Shown piece after piece: positions 17,066 through 26,477 of a stretch of 39,704 bases of DNA. Positions within the stretch are counted from its first letter, which is position 1. Each line of letters begins with the position of its first letter. The translations under genes and the position numbers were made by a program. The stretch covers positions 1 to 39,704 of the forward strand of contig JAFGIP010000047.1 in assembly GCA_016929525.1 (NCBI GenBank), read 5' to 3'. This DNA is from Bacteroidales bacterium. GTDB taxonomy: Bacteria; Bacteroidota; Bacteroidia; Bacteroidales; UBA10428. The notes under the pieces are model-generated. The model was not told the DNA's origin. It was given only the letters and a program-made list of their open reading frames with translations, and searched no databases.

Positions 17066-18313
17066 CTATCTGCTCTTCGATCTTGATGATGAAGAACTGC
17101 TTCTGCCGGATCCAGAACTTGTTCCAGACCCGCTACTCCTGCTTGTACCAGAAGATCTGCTGTTATATGTACTGCTGCTGCTCCTTGTTGGCGAGCTGCT
17201 TCTATTATAAGTACTGCCGGACGAAGAACGCGAAGGTGTACTATAGTTACTTCTGGATTCTTGTGTTCTTGTTGTTGATGAAGATCTGCTTGTAGAACTT
17301 GGTCTTGTATAAGTTGATGTTCTATTCGTTGAAGTTCTATTATACGACCCCTGTGAAGTTCTACCGGAAGTCCTTGTATCGGCAGGTTGGGTATAACTTC
17401 TCGTTCTTGTTTCAGAAGGCTGATTATATTCTCTGCCAGTATTAGCAGAATTAGAAGTACTCCTTGTTCGTGTATCGTTAGAATGTGTCTCTGTTCTCCT
17501 GTTAGTAGTCGTTGTTACAGAACGTTGCGAAGCATCGTAAGGTGCCCTCGTTGCTGCAGAGCCTCTGGTAGTTGAAGTCCTGCTCGTAGAACTATATGAC
17601 CTGGATCCTCCTCCTGTTGAGCTACTATATCTTGAACGGTTGGGAGGAGTGCTAGTATATGAACTTCTCGCCCTTCTGTGTCCATAATATGTATTTCTCG
17701 GACGATAATAATTATAGGTATAATAATAGTCGCTATAATAATATGGATACCCATAATAACCGTAATAATAAGGTCTGTATCCATAATAATATGAATAAGG
17801 CCGGTAATATGGATAAAAGAAAGGATCGTAATAATGATAATATGGATAACCATAAGAAATTCCCCAACCCCAGTAAGGATATCCGCCATAAAAGCTAAAA
17901 CTCCATCCTGGTTCATAGAAAGGATCATAATATCCACAGCTATAACAAGAGGAACCGAATCTTCTTATTCTGGTTTCATAACCATCATAATAAACATCTT
18001 CTGACGAATGTTTTTCTTCAGCTAATTCATCGGAGCCGATATATTCATAATCTTCTTCGTACTTCTTTGATAAAGTATCGGTTTTTGATTTCCCAGATGT
18101 AGGTTTAGATTTATTATCATTTTCCTGCTCAAGCTCCTCAATATATCTTTCATAATCGCTTTTTTCATAATTCTCTTCATTCTGAACACTTTCTTTATCT
18201 TCCTCTTGTGGGACATAATAAAGATCGTCATTCTCTTGTGCGAGAATTACACTAGGTTTAGCAATTAATATTATCAGGCAGGTTATTATCAATATGTGTA
18301 ATTTTAGTTTCAT
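17066..18313 (-). CDS. low-complexity secreted protein: acidic, Tyr-rich and Ser/Arg-rich blocks
   Basis: A 415-residue protein of unknown function. I chose the ATG at 18313 because a signal peptide starts there (MKLKLHILIITCLIILIAKP, cleavage near ILAQ) and AGGAGG lies 7 bases upstream. Three compositional blocks follow. Residues about 27-105 are acidic. Residues about 120-215 are dominated by Tyr with Gly and Pro. From about 216 to the end the chain is nearly all Ser, Thr, Arg, Gly and Tyr, ending in poly-Ser and SRSKSR. No folded domain is recognisable. Such a composition suggests a disordered, charge-patterned matrix or surface protein. It is divergent from proS and sits upstream of the FadL-like gene. 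Confidence 0.8.
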   Translation of the reverse strand: MKLKLHILIITCLIILIAKPSVILAQENDDLYYVPQEEDKESVQNEENYEKSDYERYIEELEQENDNKSKPTSGKSKTDTLSKKYEEDYEYIGSDELAEEKHSSEDVYYDGYETRIRRFGSSCYSCGYYDPFYEPGWSFSFYGGYPYWGWGISYGYPYYHYYDPFFYPYYRPYSYYYGYRPYYYGYYGYPYYYSDYYYTYNYYRPRNTYYGHRRARSSYTSTPPNRSRYSSSTGGGSRSYSSTSRTSTTRGSAATRAPYDASQRSVTTTTNRRTETHSNDTRTRSTSNSANTGREYNQPSETRTRSYTQPADTRTSGRTSQGSYNRTSTNRTSTYTRPSSTSRSSSTTRTQESRSNYSTPSRSSSGSTYNRSSSPTRSSSSTYNSRSSGTSRSSGSGTSSGSGRSSSSSSRSKSR

Positions 18314-18320
18314 GTCCAAC

Positions 18321-18326
18321 CCTCCT
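18321..18326 (-). promoter_or_regulatory. Shine-Dalgarno AGGAGG of the Tyr-rich secreted protein gene
   Basis: On the minus strand AGGAGG is followed by 7 bases and then ATG at 18313. It supports this start over an in-frame ATG 66 bases further upstream at 18379, which would put extra residues before the signal peptide. Confidence 0.75.
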
Positions 18327-18362
18327 AATTTATATTTTGGTGAATATATAAATATTATTTTT

Positions 18363-18370
18363 TTACTTTG
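18363..18370 (+). promoter_or_regulatory. probable -7 element TTACTTTG for proS
   Basis: One mismatch to TAnnTTTG, followed by C as at the other candidate promoters. TTTG at 18336-18339 could be the -33 element, although the spacer of 23 bases is slightly long. It lies 42 bases before the proS ATG. Confidence 0.4.
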
Positions 18371-18412
18371 CACGAGCATTTAAAATTCAAATACTATACC
18401 AAATTAAGAAAC

Positions 18413-19888
18413 ATGGCGAAAGAATTGACCAAAAGGGATGAAAATTATTCACAATGGTATAATGATCTTGTAGTAAAAGCAGATTTGGCGGAGAACTCAG
18501 CGGTAAGAGGCAGCATGGTAATAAAGCCTTATGGATATGCTATTTGGGAAAAAATTCAAGGACAGCTTGATAAAATGTTCAAGGAAACAGGTCATGTGAA
18601 TGCATATTTCCCTTTGTTTATACCAAAATCTTTCTTCAGCAAAGAAGCAAGTCATGTTGAAGGATTTGCAAAAGAATGTGCAATTGTGACACATTATCGA
18701 TTAATAAATGCAGAAAACGGAAAGGGAGTAGTGGTTGATGAAACTGCTAAACTGGAAGAAGAACTGATAGTACGACCAACTTCAGAAACAATAATTTGGA
18801 ACTCGTATAAAAACTGGATACAATCTTACCGCGATTTGCCAATACTTATTAATCAATGGGCTAATGTTGTTCGTTGGGAGATGCGTACAAGACTGTTTCT
18901 TCGTACTGCTGAATTCCTTTGGCAGGAAGGTCATACAGCACATGCAACAAAAGAGGAAGCTCAGGATGAAGCAATGAAAATGCTTAATGTATATGTTGAT
19001 TTTGTAGAAAACTATCTGGCAATTCCATCAATTAAAGGAGACAAAACAGAAAATGAAAGATTTGCCGGAGCACTAAATACTTATACATTTGAATCAATGA
19101 TGCAGGATGGTAAAGCTTTACAGGCAGGCACATCACATTTCCTAGGACAGAATTTTGCAAAAGCCTTCGATGTTAAATTTACTTCAAAAGAAGGAAAAGA
19201 AGAATATGTTTGGGCCACATCCTGGGGTGTTACTACCAGGTTAATTGGTGCTCTGATCATGGCACACTCAGATGATAACGGTCTTGTACTTCCACCAAAA
19301 ATTGCTCCCATTCATGTTGTTATAGTTCCTATTTACAATAAAGAAGAACAACTCAGGAAGATTTCAGAGAAAGTAACAGAAATTAAAAGAAAAATAGAAT
19401 CAAAAGGCTATACAGTTAAATATGATGGCCGAGATACATATAAACCCGGGTGGAAATTTGCCGAACATGAACTTAAAGGAGTTCCTGTAAGACTTGCAAT
19501 AGGACCTCGCGATCTTGAAAACGGGACTGTTGAAGTGGCCAGAAGAGATACACTTCAGAAAAGTACGCATACAAGTGAAAATATTGATGAAGTAATTGAT
19601 AAATTACTTAATGAGATTCAGGAAAATATTTATAAAAAGGCCCTCGATTTCAGAGATAAGAATACTTACCACGTCGATTCCTGGGAAGAATTCCAAGACA
19701 TAATGAATAACAAAGGAGGGTTCGTTATGGCTCATTGGGATGGAACAACTGAAACCGAATTAAAGATCAAAGAGGAAACAAAAGCGACCATCAGATGTAT
19801 ACCTTTTGATGCAAAACCTGAGACTGGAAAATGTATTTATTCAGGCAAACCATCAAAACAAAGGGTTTTATTTGCAATAGCCTATTAA
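18413..19888 (+). CDS. proS: proline--tRNA ligase, archaeal/eukaryote type
   Basis: A 491-residue class II prolyl-tRNA synthetase of the short archaeal/eukaryote-like type, without the inserted editing domain of Escherichia coli ProS. Motif 1 is within [19 protein letters not shown]. Motif 2 is [21 protein letters not shown]. The region [20 protein letters not shown] carries motif 3. The anticodon-binding domain follows (about 300-400), then the C-terminal zinc-type domain characteristic of this type, ending in Tyr. The start at ATG 18413 ([15 protein letters not shown]) is chosen over a TTG 45 bases upstream because family members begin here and the proposed promoter lies close to that TTG. 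It is followed after 22 bases by an M49-like peptidase gene. Confidence 0.96.
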   Translation: MAKELTKRDENYSQWYNDLVVKADLAENSAVRGSMVIKPYGYAIWEKIQGQLDKMFKETGHVNAYFPLFIPKSFFSKEASHVEGFAKECAIVTHYRLINAENGKGVVVDETAKLEEELIVRPTSETIIWNSYKNWIQSYRDLPILINQWANVVRWEMRTRLFLRTAEFLWQEGHTAHATKEEAQDEAMKMLNVYVDFVENYLAIPSIKGDKTENERFAGALNTYTFESMMQDGKALQAGTSHFLGQNFAKAFDVKFTSKEGKEEYVWATSWGVTTRLIGALIMAHSDDNGLVLPPKIAPIHVVIVPIYNKEEQLRKISEKVTEIKRKIESKGYTVKYDGRDTYKPGWKFAEHELKGVPVRLAIGPRDLENGTVEVARRDTLQKSTHTSENIDEVIDKLLNEIQENIYKKALDFRDKNTYHVDSWEEFQDIMNNKGGFVMAHWDGTTETELKIKEETKATIRCIPFDAKPETGKCIYSGKPSKQRVLFAIAY

Positions 19889-19910
19889 TAAATAATTTAA
19901 TTGATCCATT

Positions 19911-21527
19911 ATGAGAAAAATAGTGACAGGTATTTTTGTGTCTTTATTAATGTTAATGTGCAATACTTCAAAAGAACCTAATAATGATATTATGAACAAG
20001 GTTAATGATTATGCAACTATTAGATTAACTGCAGACCTTTCAGAATTAAGTAATAACCAGAAGGAATTAATTAAGATTTTATTAGAAGTTGCCAAAATAA
20101 TGGACAATATATATTGGCAGCAGGCATATGGAAGTAAAGAAGAACTTTTAAGCTTAATAAACGATGAAAGCCTGAGGAAGTTTGTTCAAATAAATTATGG
20201 CCCGTGGGACAGAATGGATGGTAACAAACCTTTTGTACCAGGATTTGGAAAAAAACCTGCCGGAGCCAATTTTTATCCTTCAGATATGACGAAGGATGAA
20301 TTTGAAAAAATGAATGACAGTACAAAAACAAGTCAGTATTCTATAATCAGACGTAGTGAAAACGGAGAATTGCATACCATTGCCTATCATGAAGCATATT
20401 CCGGGGAAATAATACATGCAGCAAAGTTATTACAGGAAGCATCAGAACTTGCCGGAGATGAAAGTTTTAAAAAATACCTCGAACTTCGATCAGAGGCACT
20501 TCTGACTGATAATTACTTCCGAAGTGATATGGCATGGATGGACATGAAAGATAATAAAATTGATTTTGTTGTTGGACCAATTGAAAACTATGAAGATGAA
20601 TTGTTCGGGTATCGTGCAGCTTACGAAGCATTTATCTTATTGAAAGATATTGAATGGTCTGAAAGATTAAATAAATATGCTACACTATTACCAGAACTGC
20701 AGAAAAGATTACCGGTAGATGAAAAGTATAAATCGGAATCACCCGGAACAAATTCAGACCTCGCTGTATATGATGTATTATATTATGCCGGTGATGCTAA
20801 TGCCGGAGGTAAAACAATAGCTATTAACCTTCCAAACGATGAACAGGTACAACTTAAAAAAGGAAGCAGAAGATTACAGTTAAAAAATGCAATGCATGCG
20901 AAATTTGATAGTATCCTGCTTCCTCTGTCGGCAGAACTCATTACCGAATCGCAACGCAAACACGTAGTCTTTGACTCATTTTTCGAAAATGTTATGTTCC
21001 ATGAAGTTGCACATGGACTAGGAATTAAAAATACTATTGATGGCAATATGACAGTGCGAACTGCCCTTAAAGAACAATATAATACACTTGAAGAAGGAAA
21101 GGCTGATATACTTGGACTTTTTCTAATAACTCAGTTAGAAGAAATGGGTGAACTAGAAGTTGATTTAATGGATAACTATACTACTTTTCTTGCAGGTATA
21201 TTTCGTTCTATAAGGTTTGGATCGTCAAGTGCCCATGGAAAAGCAAATCTTATCAGATTCAATTATTTTAAAGAAAAAGGAGCATTTATGCGAGATGAAA
21301 AAGGACAGTATTCTGTAAATTTTAAAATGATGCAGGAAGCTGTGAATGATCTGTCAAATGAAATAATTGTGATACAGGGAGATGGTGATTATCAGGCAGC
21401 AAAGGTAATGGTAGAAAAATATGGCATAATTACACCTGAGCTGACTGAAGATCTTGAAAGGATAAATAGTAAAGGTATCCCTGTTGATATTGTATTTGAG
21501 CAGGGCAAGGATGTGTTGGGACTTTAA
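19911..21527 (+). CDS. exported M49-like zinc metallopeptidase
   Basis: A 538-residue protein that resembles the peptidase part of dipeptidyl-peptidase III (M49) and the C-terminal part of plant NUDT3-like proteins. The zinc site is His364, Glu365 and His368 in MFHEVAHGLG. The third ligand is probably Glu394 or Glu395 in LEEGKAD. Classical M49 enzymes have one more residue in the motif (HExxGH); here it is HExxH, so a dipeptidyl-peptidase activity is uncertain. The N-terminus has a signal sequence ending at Cys17, but the lipobox (MLMC) is imperfect. If lipidated, the protein would be anchored outside the cytoplasmic membrane. It follows proS by 22 bases and may share its transcript. The next 208 bases hold no gene or clear signal. 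Confidence 0.8.
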   Translation: MRKIVTGIFVSLLMLMCNTSKEPNNDIMNKVNDYATIRLTADLSELSNNQKELIKILLEVAKIMDNIYWQQAYGSKEELLSLINDESLRKFVQINYGPWDRMDGNKPFVPGFGKKPAGANFYPSDMTKDEFEKMNDSTKTSQYSIIRRSENGELHTIAYHEAYSGEIIHAAKLLQEASELAGDESFKKYLELRSEALLTDNYFRSDMAWMDMKDNKIDFVVGPIENYEDELFGYRAAYEAFILLKDIEWSERLNKYATLLPELQKRLPVDEKYKSESPGTNSDLAVYDVLYYAGDANAGGKTIAINLPNDEQVQLKKGSRRLQLKNAMHAKFDSILLPLSAELITESQRKHVVFDSFFENVMFHEVAHGLGIKNTIDGNMTVRTALKEQYNTLEEGKADILGLFLITQLEEMGELEVDLMDNYTTFLAGIFRSIRFGSSSAHGKANLIRFNYFKEKGAFMRDEKGQYSVNFKMMQEAVNDLSNEIIVIQGDGDYQAAKVMVEKYGIITPELTEDLERINSKGIPVDIVFEQGKDVLGL

Positions 21528-21735
21528 TTGAGCCTCTGCATCTTAGTTATGGTTTAGATAAAAGTATTTGGTCTGTATTGAAAATTTATAAATGGAAGAT
21601 TGTAATAATGTAATTATTGTATCGGTGAATTTTCTGTCATGAAAGAATCCCATTATTCCATAAATCTCAAATTTTTACATGAACTGCTGTAAAGAATAAA
21701 GAAAACCACATATTTTTTATACAACATACACCTGA

Positions 21736-22212
21736 TCAGAAACCCAGCTTTCCTCTTTTATTGCCTTCAATTTCAGTCTTTCTAAACTGAATAACAACAC
21801 CTACACAACGTCTGTCGTTACTTTTATCTTCTGTTTCCAATACACTAACCTCAATGATCAGATTTCTTGTAATATCGTTCGAGAAAGTAACGGATTCGGC
21901 ATAATCGTTTTCAGCATTATCATAAATAACCATTCTCTGATCATTATCTTCCAGGATTCTGAAACGAACATTACCAAACTTTCGGTGTGCACATACAGAT
22001 ACATAATAATCCTCTCCACTATAAGCAATAATCTTAAGTTCACTGGTTTGTCCCCTTTTAAATAATGCGCTTTTTGACTGCCTGCTGTAAAAGAAAGTAT
22101 AATCAGCATACAAACAATGATACTGGTGATAATCTGTACAATCCTGTCCTTTTAAAGATAGTGGCAGTGTAAGTATGATAGTAAATAAAATACTAATGAA
22201 TATATTTTTCAT
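21736..22212 (-). CDS. small exported protein of unknown function
   Basis: A 158-residue protein with a signal peptide (MKNIFISILFTIILTLPLSLK, cleavage near LKGQ). I use the ATG at 22212; a GTG at 22221 in the same frame would add three residues and overlap the upstream stop. The mature part has four Cys, two near the start (C..YHQYHC), one in VSVCAH and one in RRCVG, which could form disulfides. It looks beta-rich throughout. I do not recognise the family. It is the last gene of a minus-strand run behind the TerB-ABC gene and a lipoprotein gene, only 8 bases after the latter, so it probably works with them in the envelope. Confidence 0.75.
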   Translation of the reverse strand: MKNIFISILFTIILTLPLSLKGQDCTDYHQYHCLYADYTFFYSRQSKSALFKRGQTSELKIIAYSGEDYYVSVCAHRKFGNVRFRILEDNDQRMVIYDNAENDYAESVTFSNDITRNLIIEVSVLETEDKSNDRRCVGVVIQFRKTEIEGNKRGKLGF

Positions 22213-22220
22213 GCTAATCA

Positions 22221-23114
22221 CTAATTTTCCTGGTTTTCAGTAATTAATTTTCTAACCGCAAAGGTAGTTGTCTTTAGTTTATTAAATTGTTCTTCGGTCA
22301 TTGTTATTTTTTCACCACCTGATATTATAAGTGTTCCATCTTCCGATTTTTCCACTGTTGTCTTTATTCTTGTAGTTGTTAATTCATTAAAGACAGAACG
22401 CATGGGATGAAGCATTTCAATAACCTCAGCAACATTCTTATCTCCTGCATAATCGAGTGAGTAATTTATTAAGTTCTCCATCACAAGCTTCTGATCTGAA
22501 ATTCTTTGAACTATGAGGTTATCCGAATCAAAATCTCCAGTCAGATTAAAAGCCAGATACAGACTCTCCACGAAACCTCCTATAGATATAACAGTGAAAG
22601 TTTTTTCTTTTTCGTTTTGGGCTAAATAATCAGTAATATCTGTCATAGCTTCGTCGGCATACAATTTTATCGAATCCGGATTATTAAGGTTATTTTCTAT
22701 ACGTTGTAAAAGATCGGGATCAAATGCAGATGAAATTCGAAGCTTATCGCTAAGTCCATATACTACCTGAAAGTATATAAGTGCTTCCTTTTGTCTTTGA
22801 AATAATGTAATATATGCCAGATCAGCGATGTAAATGCCAAGATTCAAAGCCTGTGATTTTGAATCGAGATAATTCCTCGCGTACTGAACAGGTAATAAAA
22901 CATCATCATCAAAGTTTAATTCTTCTTTATCAATAAAACTTAACATCTCGTCAGGTGATGGAAATCTATAATAGATTTCTTTCATATCTTCTAACTGCTC
23001 AGTACTAATAACACCTTCCTCAATGCTTTGGGATTCGGTTGTCTGCCTGTTTCGGTTACAACTGATTAAGATCACAAGTATTAATGTGCTATATAACAAT
23101 TGTCTCATTTTCAT
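22221..23114 (-). CDS. lipoprotein of unknown function
   Basis: A 297-residue lipoprotein: signal sequence MKMRQLLYSTLILVILISC with lipobox LISC and Cys19. The ATG at 23114 is chosen because GAGGA lies just upstream and the signal peptide starts there; an ATG at 23171 would place 19 extra residues before it. The mature protein appears mainly helical, with an acidic N-terminal part and FDDDVLLPVQYARNYLDSKSQ, NLGIYIADLAYI and IVQRISDQKLVMENLINYSL. No known domain is recognised. It follows the TerB-ABC gene by 63 bases and precedes the small exported protein by 8 bases. The context suggests an envelope partner of the transporter. Confidence 0.78.
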   Translation of the reverse strand: MKMRQLLYSTLILVILISCNRNRQTTESQSIEEGVISTEQLEDMKEIYYRFPSPDEMLSFIDKEELNFDDDVLLPVQYARNYLDSKSQALNLGIYIADLAYITLFQRQKEALIYFQVVYGLSDKLRISSAFDPDLLQRIENNLNNPDSIKLYADEAMTDITDYLAQNEKEKTFTVISIGGFVESLYLAFNLTGDFDSDNLIVQRISDQKLVMENLINYSLDYAGDKNVAEVIEMLHPMRSVFNELTTTRIKTTVEKSEDGTLIISGGEKITMTEEQFNKLKTTTFAVRKLITENQEN

Positions 23115-23177
23115 TATATCCTCATTAAATAATTCAATATTAAATTTAATAAAAGCATTTACTTTTTTCAACCAATT

Positions 23178-26100
23178 TTATGCACTCTTTAAAATCGGTT
23201 TTAATAATTCATTCAGATAAGTACGAAAATTCATATAAACCGATTTGATAGTATAGGTTTCCAGAAATATAGCAATCCTGCTAAACAACTCTGTAAGTAG
23301 CAATATATAAAATGCAATCGCCATAATTACAATAATTAGCGAATTAAACCAATATGTATCAATATAGTTACCGAAAAACAATTTTTCAGATGAGAAAAAG
23401 TGTGCTCGTCCAAAATTGTTCTCAGGAGTTTTATAAACAGGTTCATCTTTCCGTATCAATATTTTATTATTAATCTCAAATTTGTTTGTTTCACGTTTAT
23501 TTAGCAGAATCTCTTCAAGACTGTTATTTTGATATTTTTGCTTAAATTCAATAAGTTGGTCAGCACCTCCGAGATCCTTTTTCAAATCTAAAATCAATTT
23601 ATCTTTTTTATCAATGGATTCATCAAGCGATTTTCTGTAACTGCTTTTAGCCTGATTTAAAAATTTCCTGGTCTTATTTGAAGAAGATAAATTATAACTG
23701 GTAATATTAAGTTGCTTAATAAATCCGACATCGGAACCTTTCAGCTGATCTCCAAGTTTAGTGATTTCATTTCGAAGTAATGCAAAGTCATTTATTGTAC
23801 TTTGCTGATCCTTGTTTAATTTGATATTTCTTTCAATATTATTTAAGGTAAGAATTAATTCGGGTATTAAATAATTAAGTTTAAAGGCAGCGTCGCTAAT
23901 CTGCATGTCAGTCTCAAGAAAGTAATGCTGGTACTTATTTCTTTTAAACTGATTTACAGCCAAGCCTTCATATGCCCATCTCGATGTCATAATATCTCCT
24001 ACTACCGGCACATATTGAGGATTTGTAAGTTTGGAGTTTAATTTATCGAATCTAATCATTGCCCCGCCCAATAATATCTGAGGAACCAATAAAAGAGGAA
24101 TAAGAATATATATAGCAACTACCGATTTCAATGCAGATGAAATGTTTAGTCCGACAAAGTTTGCAAATACAGCTGTTATAAACAGCATGAACCAGTAATA
24201 GAGAAACATACCTTTTATTTGCAGTATTGAATTTCCCACCCACACAAAAACAACAGTTTGAACAGCTGACAACCCAATCAGAAAGATAATTTTAGAATTA
24301 TAATAACTACCCCTGCTGAGATTTAAAAAAGATTCCCTTTTAAGTAATTTTCTGTCGCGAATGATCTCCTCGGCACTAACCATAAGTCCGAGAAAAAGTG
24401 CAACTATCACACTCATAAAAATGTATACCGGAAGATTTACATTATCACTAAAAATATACTTACCCGGCTGACTATAAGTTCCGGCATTATATTTTGTAAA
24501 CCACCCCAGTATAAATGCAAGAAGCGGAGCCTCAAGCAAATTAATCAGAAGATATTGTTTATCGCTTAATTTCGACAACAGATTTCTGATACTAAATATT
24601 TTAAATTGCATAAGTTTACCTGGTATCTCGAAATCATTCGATGGCAGGTCAGATTTTATCTCAGCACCTGGATTAACTTCCGGTTCAATATTTTTTTTAT
24701 ACTGCAGATACCATTCTTCCTCCGATACTTGTCTTTCTGAAATATATTCTCCATACTCACTAACCTTTTTAGATTCGAGAATCTGAAGCAATTGTTCAGG
24801 ATTTACATTACCGCAAGTCGGACATTCACCATCATCTGCATTGATAAGTTGGTTTTCAGTTTTAAAGTATACAAGGGCATCGAGCGGATTGCCATGGAAT
24901 ACAATGCGCCCACCTTTGTCCATAACTATTAGTTTATCAAACAGTTTATAAATATCGGATGATGGCTGATGAATATTACTTATAACAAGTTTTCCTTTCA
25001 GGCTTTGTTCTTTTAAAAGGTCAATTACATTATCAGAGTCTGATGAAGAAAGTCCCGACGTAGGTTCATCAACAAAAAGTACAAAAGGCTCGCGGATAAG
25101 CTCAAGCGCAATATTCAGTCTTTTTCTTTGTCCGCCTGAAATAAATTTATTTAATGGATTCCCAACAGTAAGATTTCTTATTTCATAAAGATCCAGGTCA
25201 AACAGAACTTTATGAACCCTTTTTACGATCTCATCTTCTGAAAGTCTATTAAAGCAAAACTTAGCATTGAAATATAAATTCTGGTATACTGTAAGTTCTT
25301 CTATTAACAGATCATCCTGCGGTATGAATCCGATCAGTCCTTTTATCTGATCTCTGTCCTTATGGACGTCATAACCATTAACCAGTACCCTTCCTTTTCT
25401 CGGAGTTAAATTACCATTCAGAATATTTAACAAAGTTGATTTACCAACTCCGCTACCTCCCATAATTCCAACAAGCAATCCCGATTCCTCATACATTGTA
25501 AATTCATGTAAACCATTATTTGAGTTTCTAAATCGGAATTCAACCTTTTCAGCAACAAAATTTATTTTTGCCTGTTCCCTTGAACTTAGAAATTCCTTTA
25601 CTACATCACTATAATATATCGTGCCTACAAGCGGGCTTTTTATGGTTGCACCTTTTTCAAGAAAATAGGTGCGGTAAGGAATAACCTGTTGCCCTTTATA
25701 ATACAATCTGTCATCAGAATCGATATTCCTGAAAAGATAAGCATTGGCCGTTTCAACTGACAAAAAAATGATTTTCCCTTTTAAATATTCCATGTAAACA
25801 TGTTTGATGCCGGTGAAACCTGCTTCATTTTTACTATCAATTACTAGTAAGCTCTCCTTTTGCGGAACCTCAAAAAGTGAATCAAGAATGAATGATTTAC
25901 AACTCTGAAATACATTTTCATCAAACTTAAATGCCAAAGCAATTGTCCTTACAAAATCAATTTCCTCTTCAACCGCAATTTCTTTGATATTCAGTATTTC
26001 TAAAAGCTGCATTAAAATAAGGAGCTTTTGTTTTTTATCCAAAACCTTATTAATGTGCTCACAAATAATAATTGCCTTTACTGAAAAAAGTGACAACTGC

Positions 26101-26312
26101 TTTTCACCTGTTTTAATTTCACGCTCACGTAAACTGCTGTGATAAAAATCATACATTATAAGATACTGACTAACCTTTCCGGGATTGACTAATTGTCGTA
26201 AATAAAGTTCGACTATTGCTCTGCATTGTGATACCCTGTCTTCAGGATGAATTTGCGTTACAATAGCAAACAACCTCATTAAGGCTTTCAGTATCGATTC
26301 AGTCATCGACAT
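23178..26312 (-). CDS. fused TerB-like / ABC ATPase / permease protein
   Basis: A 1044-residue protein with an unusual order of domains. Residues 1-140 are helical and resemble TerB-like domains. About 150-255 is a beta-rich segment I cannot name. The ABC ATPase follows, with Lys291 in the Walker A GGSGVGKST, the signature ISGGQRKRL at Ser392, and Walker B Asp415-Glu416 in FVDEPTSGLSS, similar to ABCG/ABC-2 transporters. Then CPTCG (Cys497, Cys500) suggests a metal-binding knuckle. Membrane helices occur at about 580-780 and near 995-1025, separated by a long soluble region rich in charged helices. It is a half-transporter that would dimerise; the substrate is unknown. First gene of a minus-strand operon with two exported proteins, divergent from a response regulator. 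Confidence 0.85.
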   Translation of the reverse strand: MSMTESILKALMRLFAIVTQIHPEDRVSQCRAIVELYLRQLVNPGKVSQYLIMYDFYHSSLREREIKTGEKQLSLFSVKAIIICEHINKVLDKKQKLLILMQLLEILNIKEIAVEEEIDFVRTIALAFKFDENVFQSCKSFILDSLFEVPQKESLLVIDSKNEAGFTGIKHVYMEYLKGKIIFLSVETANAYLFRNIDSDDRLYYKGQQVIPYRTYFLEKGATIKSPLVGTIYYSDVVKEFLSSREQAKINFVAEKVEFRFRNSNNGLHEFTMYEESGLLVGIMGGSGVGKSTLLNILNGNLTPRKGRVLVNGYDVHKDRDQIKGLIGFIPQDDLLIEELTVYQNLYFNAKFCFNRLSEDEIVKRVHKVLFDLDLYEIRNLTVGNPLNKFISGGQRKRLNIALELIREPFVLFVDEPTSGLSSSDSDNVIDLLKEQSLKGKLVISNIHQPSSDIYKLFDKLIVMDKGGRIVFHGNPLDALVYFKTENQLINADDGECPTCGNVNPEQLLQILESKKVSEYGEYISERQVSEEEWYLQYKKNIEPEVNPGAEIKSDLPSNDFEIPGKLMQFKIFSIRNLLSKLSDKQYLLINLLEAPLLAFILGWFTKYNAGTYSQPGKYIFSDNVNLPVYIFMSVIVALFLGLMVSAEEIIRDRKLLKRESFLNLSRGSYYNSKIIFLIGLSAVQTVVFVWVGNSILQIKGMFLYYWFMLFITAVFANFVGLNISSALKSVVAIYILIPLLLVPQILLGGAMIRFDKLNSKLTNPQYVPVVGDIMTSRWAYEGLAVNQFKRNKYQHYFLETDMQISDAAFKLNYLIPELILTLNNIERNIKLNKDQQSTINDFALLRNEITKLGDQLKGSDVGFIKQLNITSYNLSSSNKTRKFLNQAKSSYRKSLDESIDKKDKLILDLKKDLGGADQLIEFKQKYQNNSLEEILLNKRETNKFEINNKILIRKDEPVYKTPENNFGRAHFFSSEKLFFGNYIDTYWFNSLIIVIMAIAFYILLLTELFSRIAIFLETYTIKSVYMNFRTYLNELLKPILKSA

Positions 26313-26477
26313 AAAAGAAATTTGCTTTATTCTTTAATTTAACTATAATATTACAAATAATCTATATGAAAAATCTTTGAATTGGTTTAAAAAATAGCGA
26401 TATTCCGCATTCTGGTGAATCAATGACAAATTTGTTATAAATTTACTGGCTATCCAAAGACAGTAATCACTAACTAT

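Noticed and set aside
17515-17937. 140-codon frame overlapping the Tyr-rich secreted protein in another frame of the same strand
   Set aside because: The Met/Ile/His-rich product is the frame-shifted reading of the TAT/CAT-rich repeats. The main frame has a signal peptide and an SD.
16890-18300. Possible DNA tandem repeats or CRISPR-like spacing in the Tyr-rich gene
   Set aside because: The repetition is codon-level (Tyr, Ser, Arg) without fixed repeat units or spacers.
18377-18379. Upstream ATG at 18379 as the start of the Tyr-rich protein
   Set aside because: It would place 22 residues before a clear signal peptide, and the AGGAGG points to 18313.
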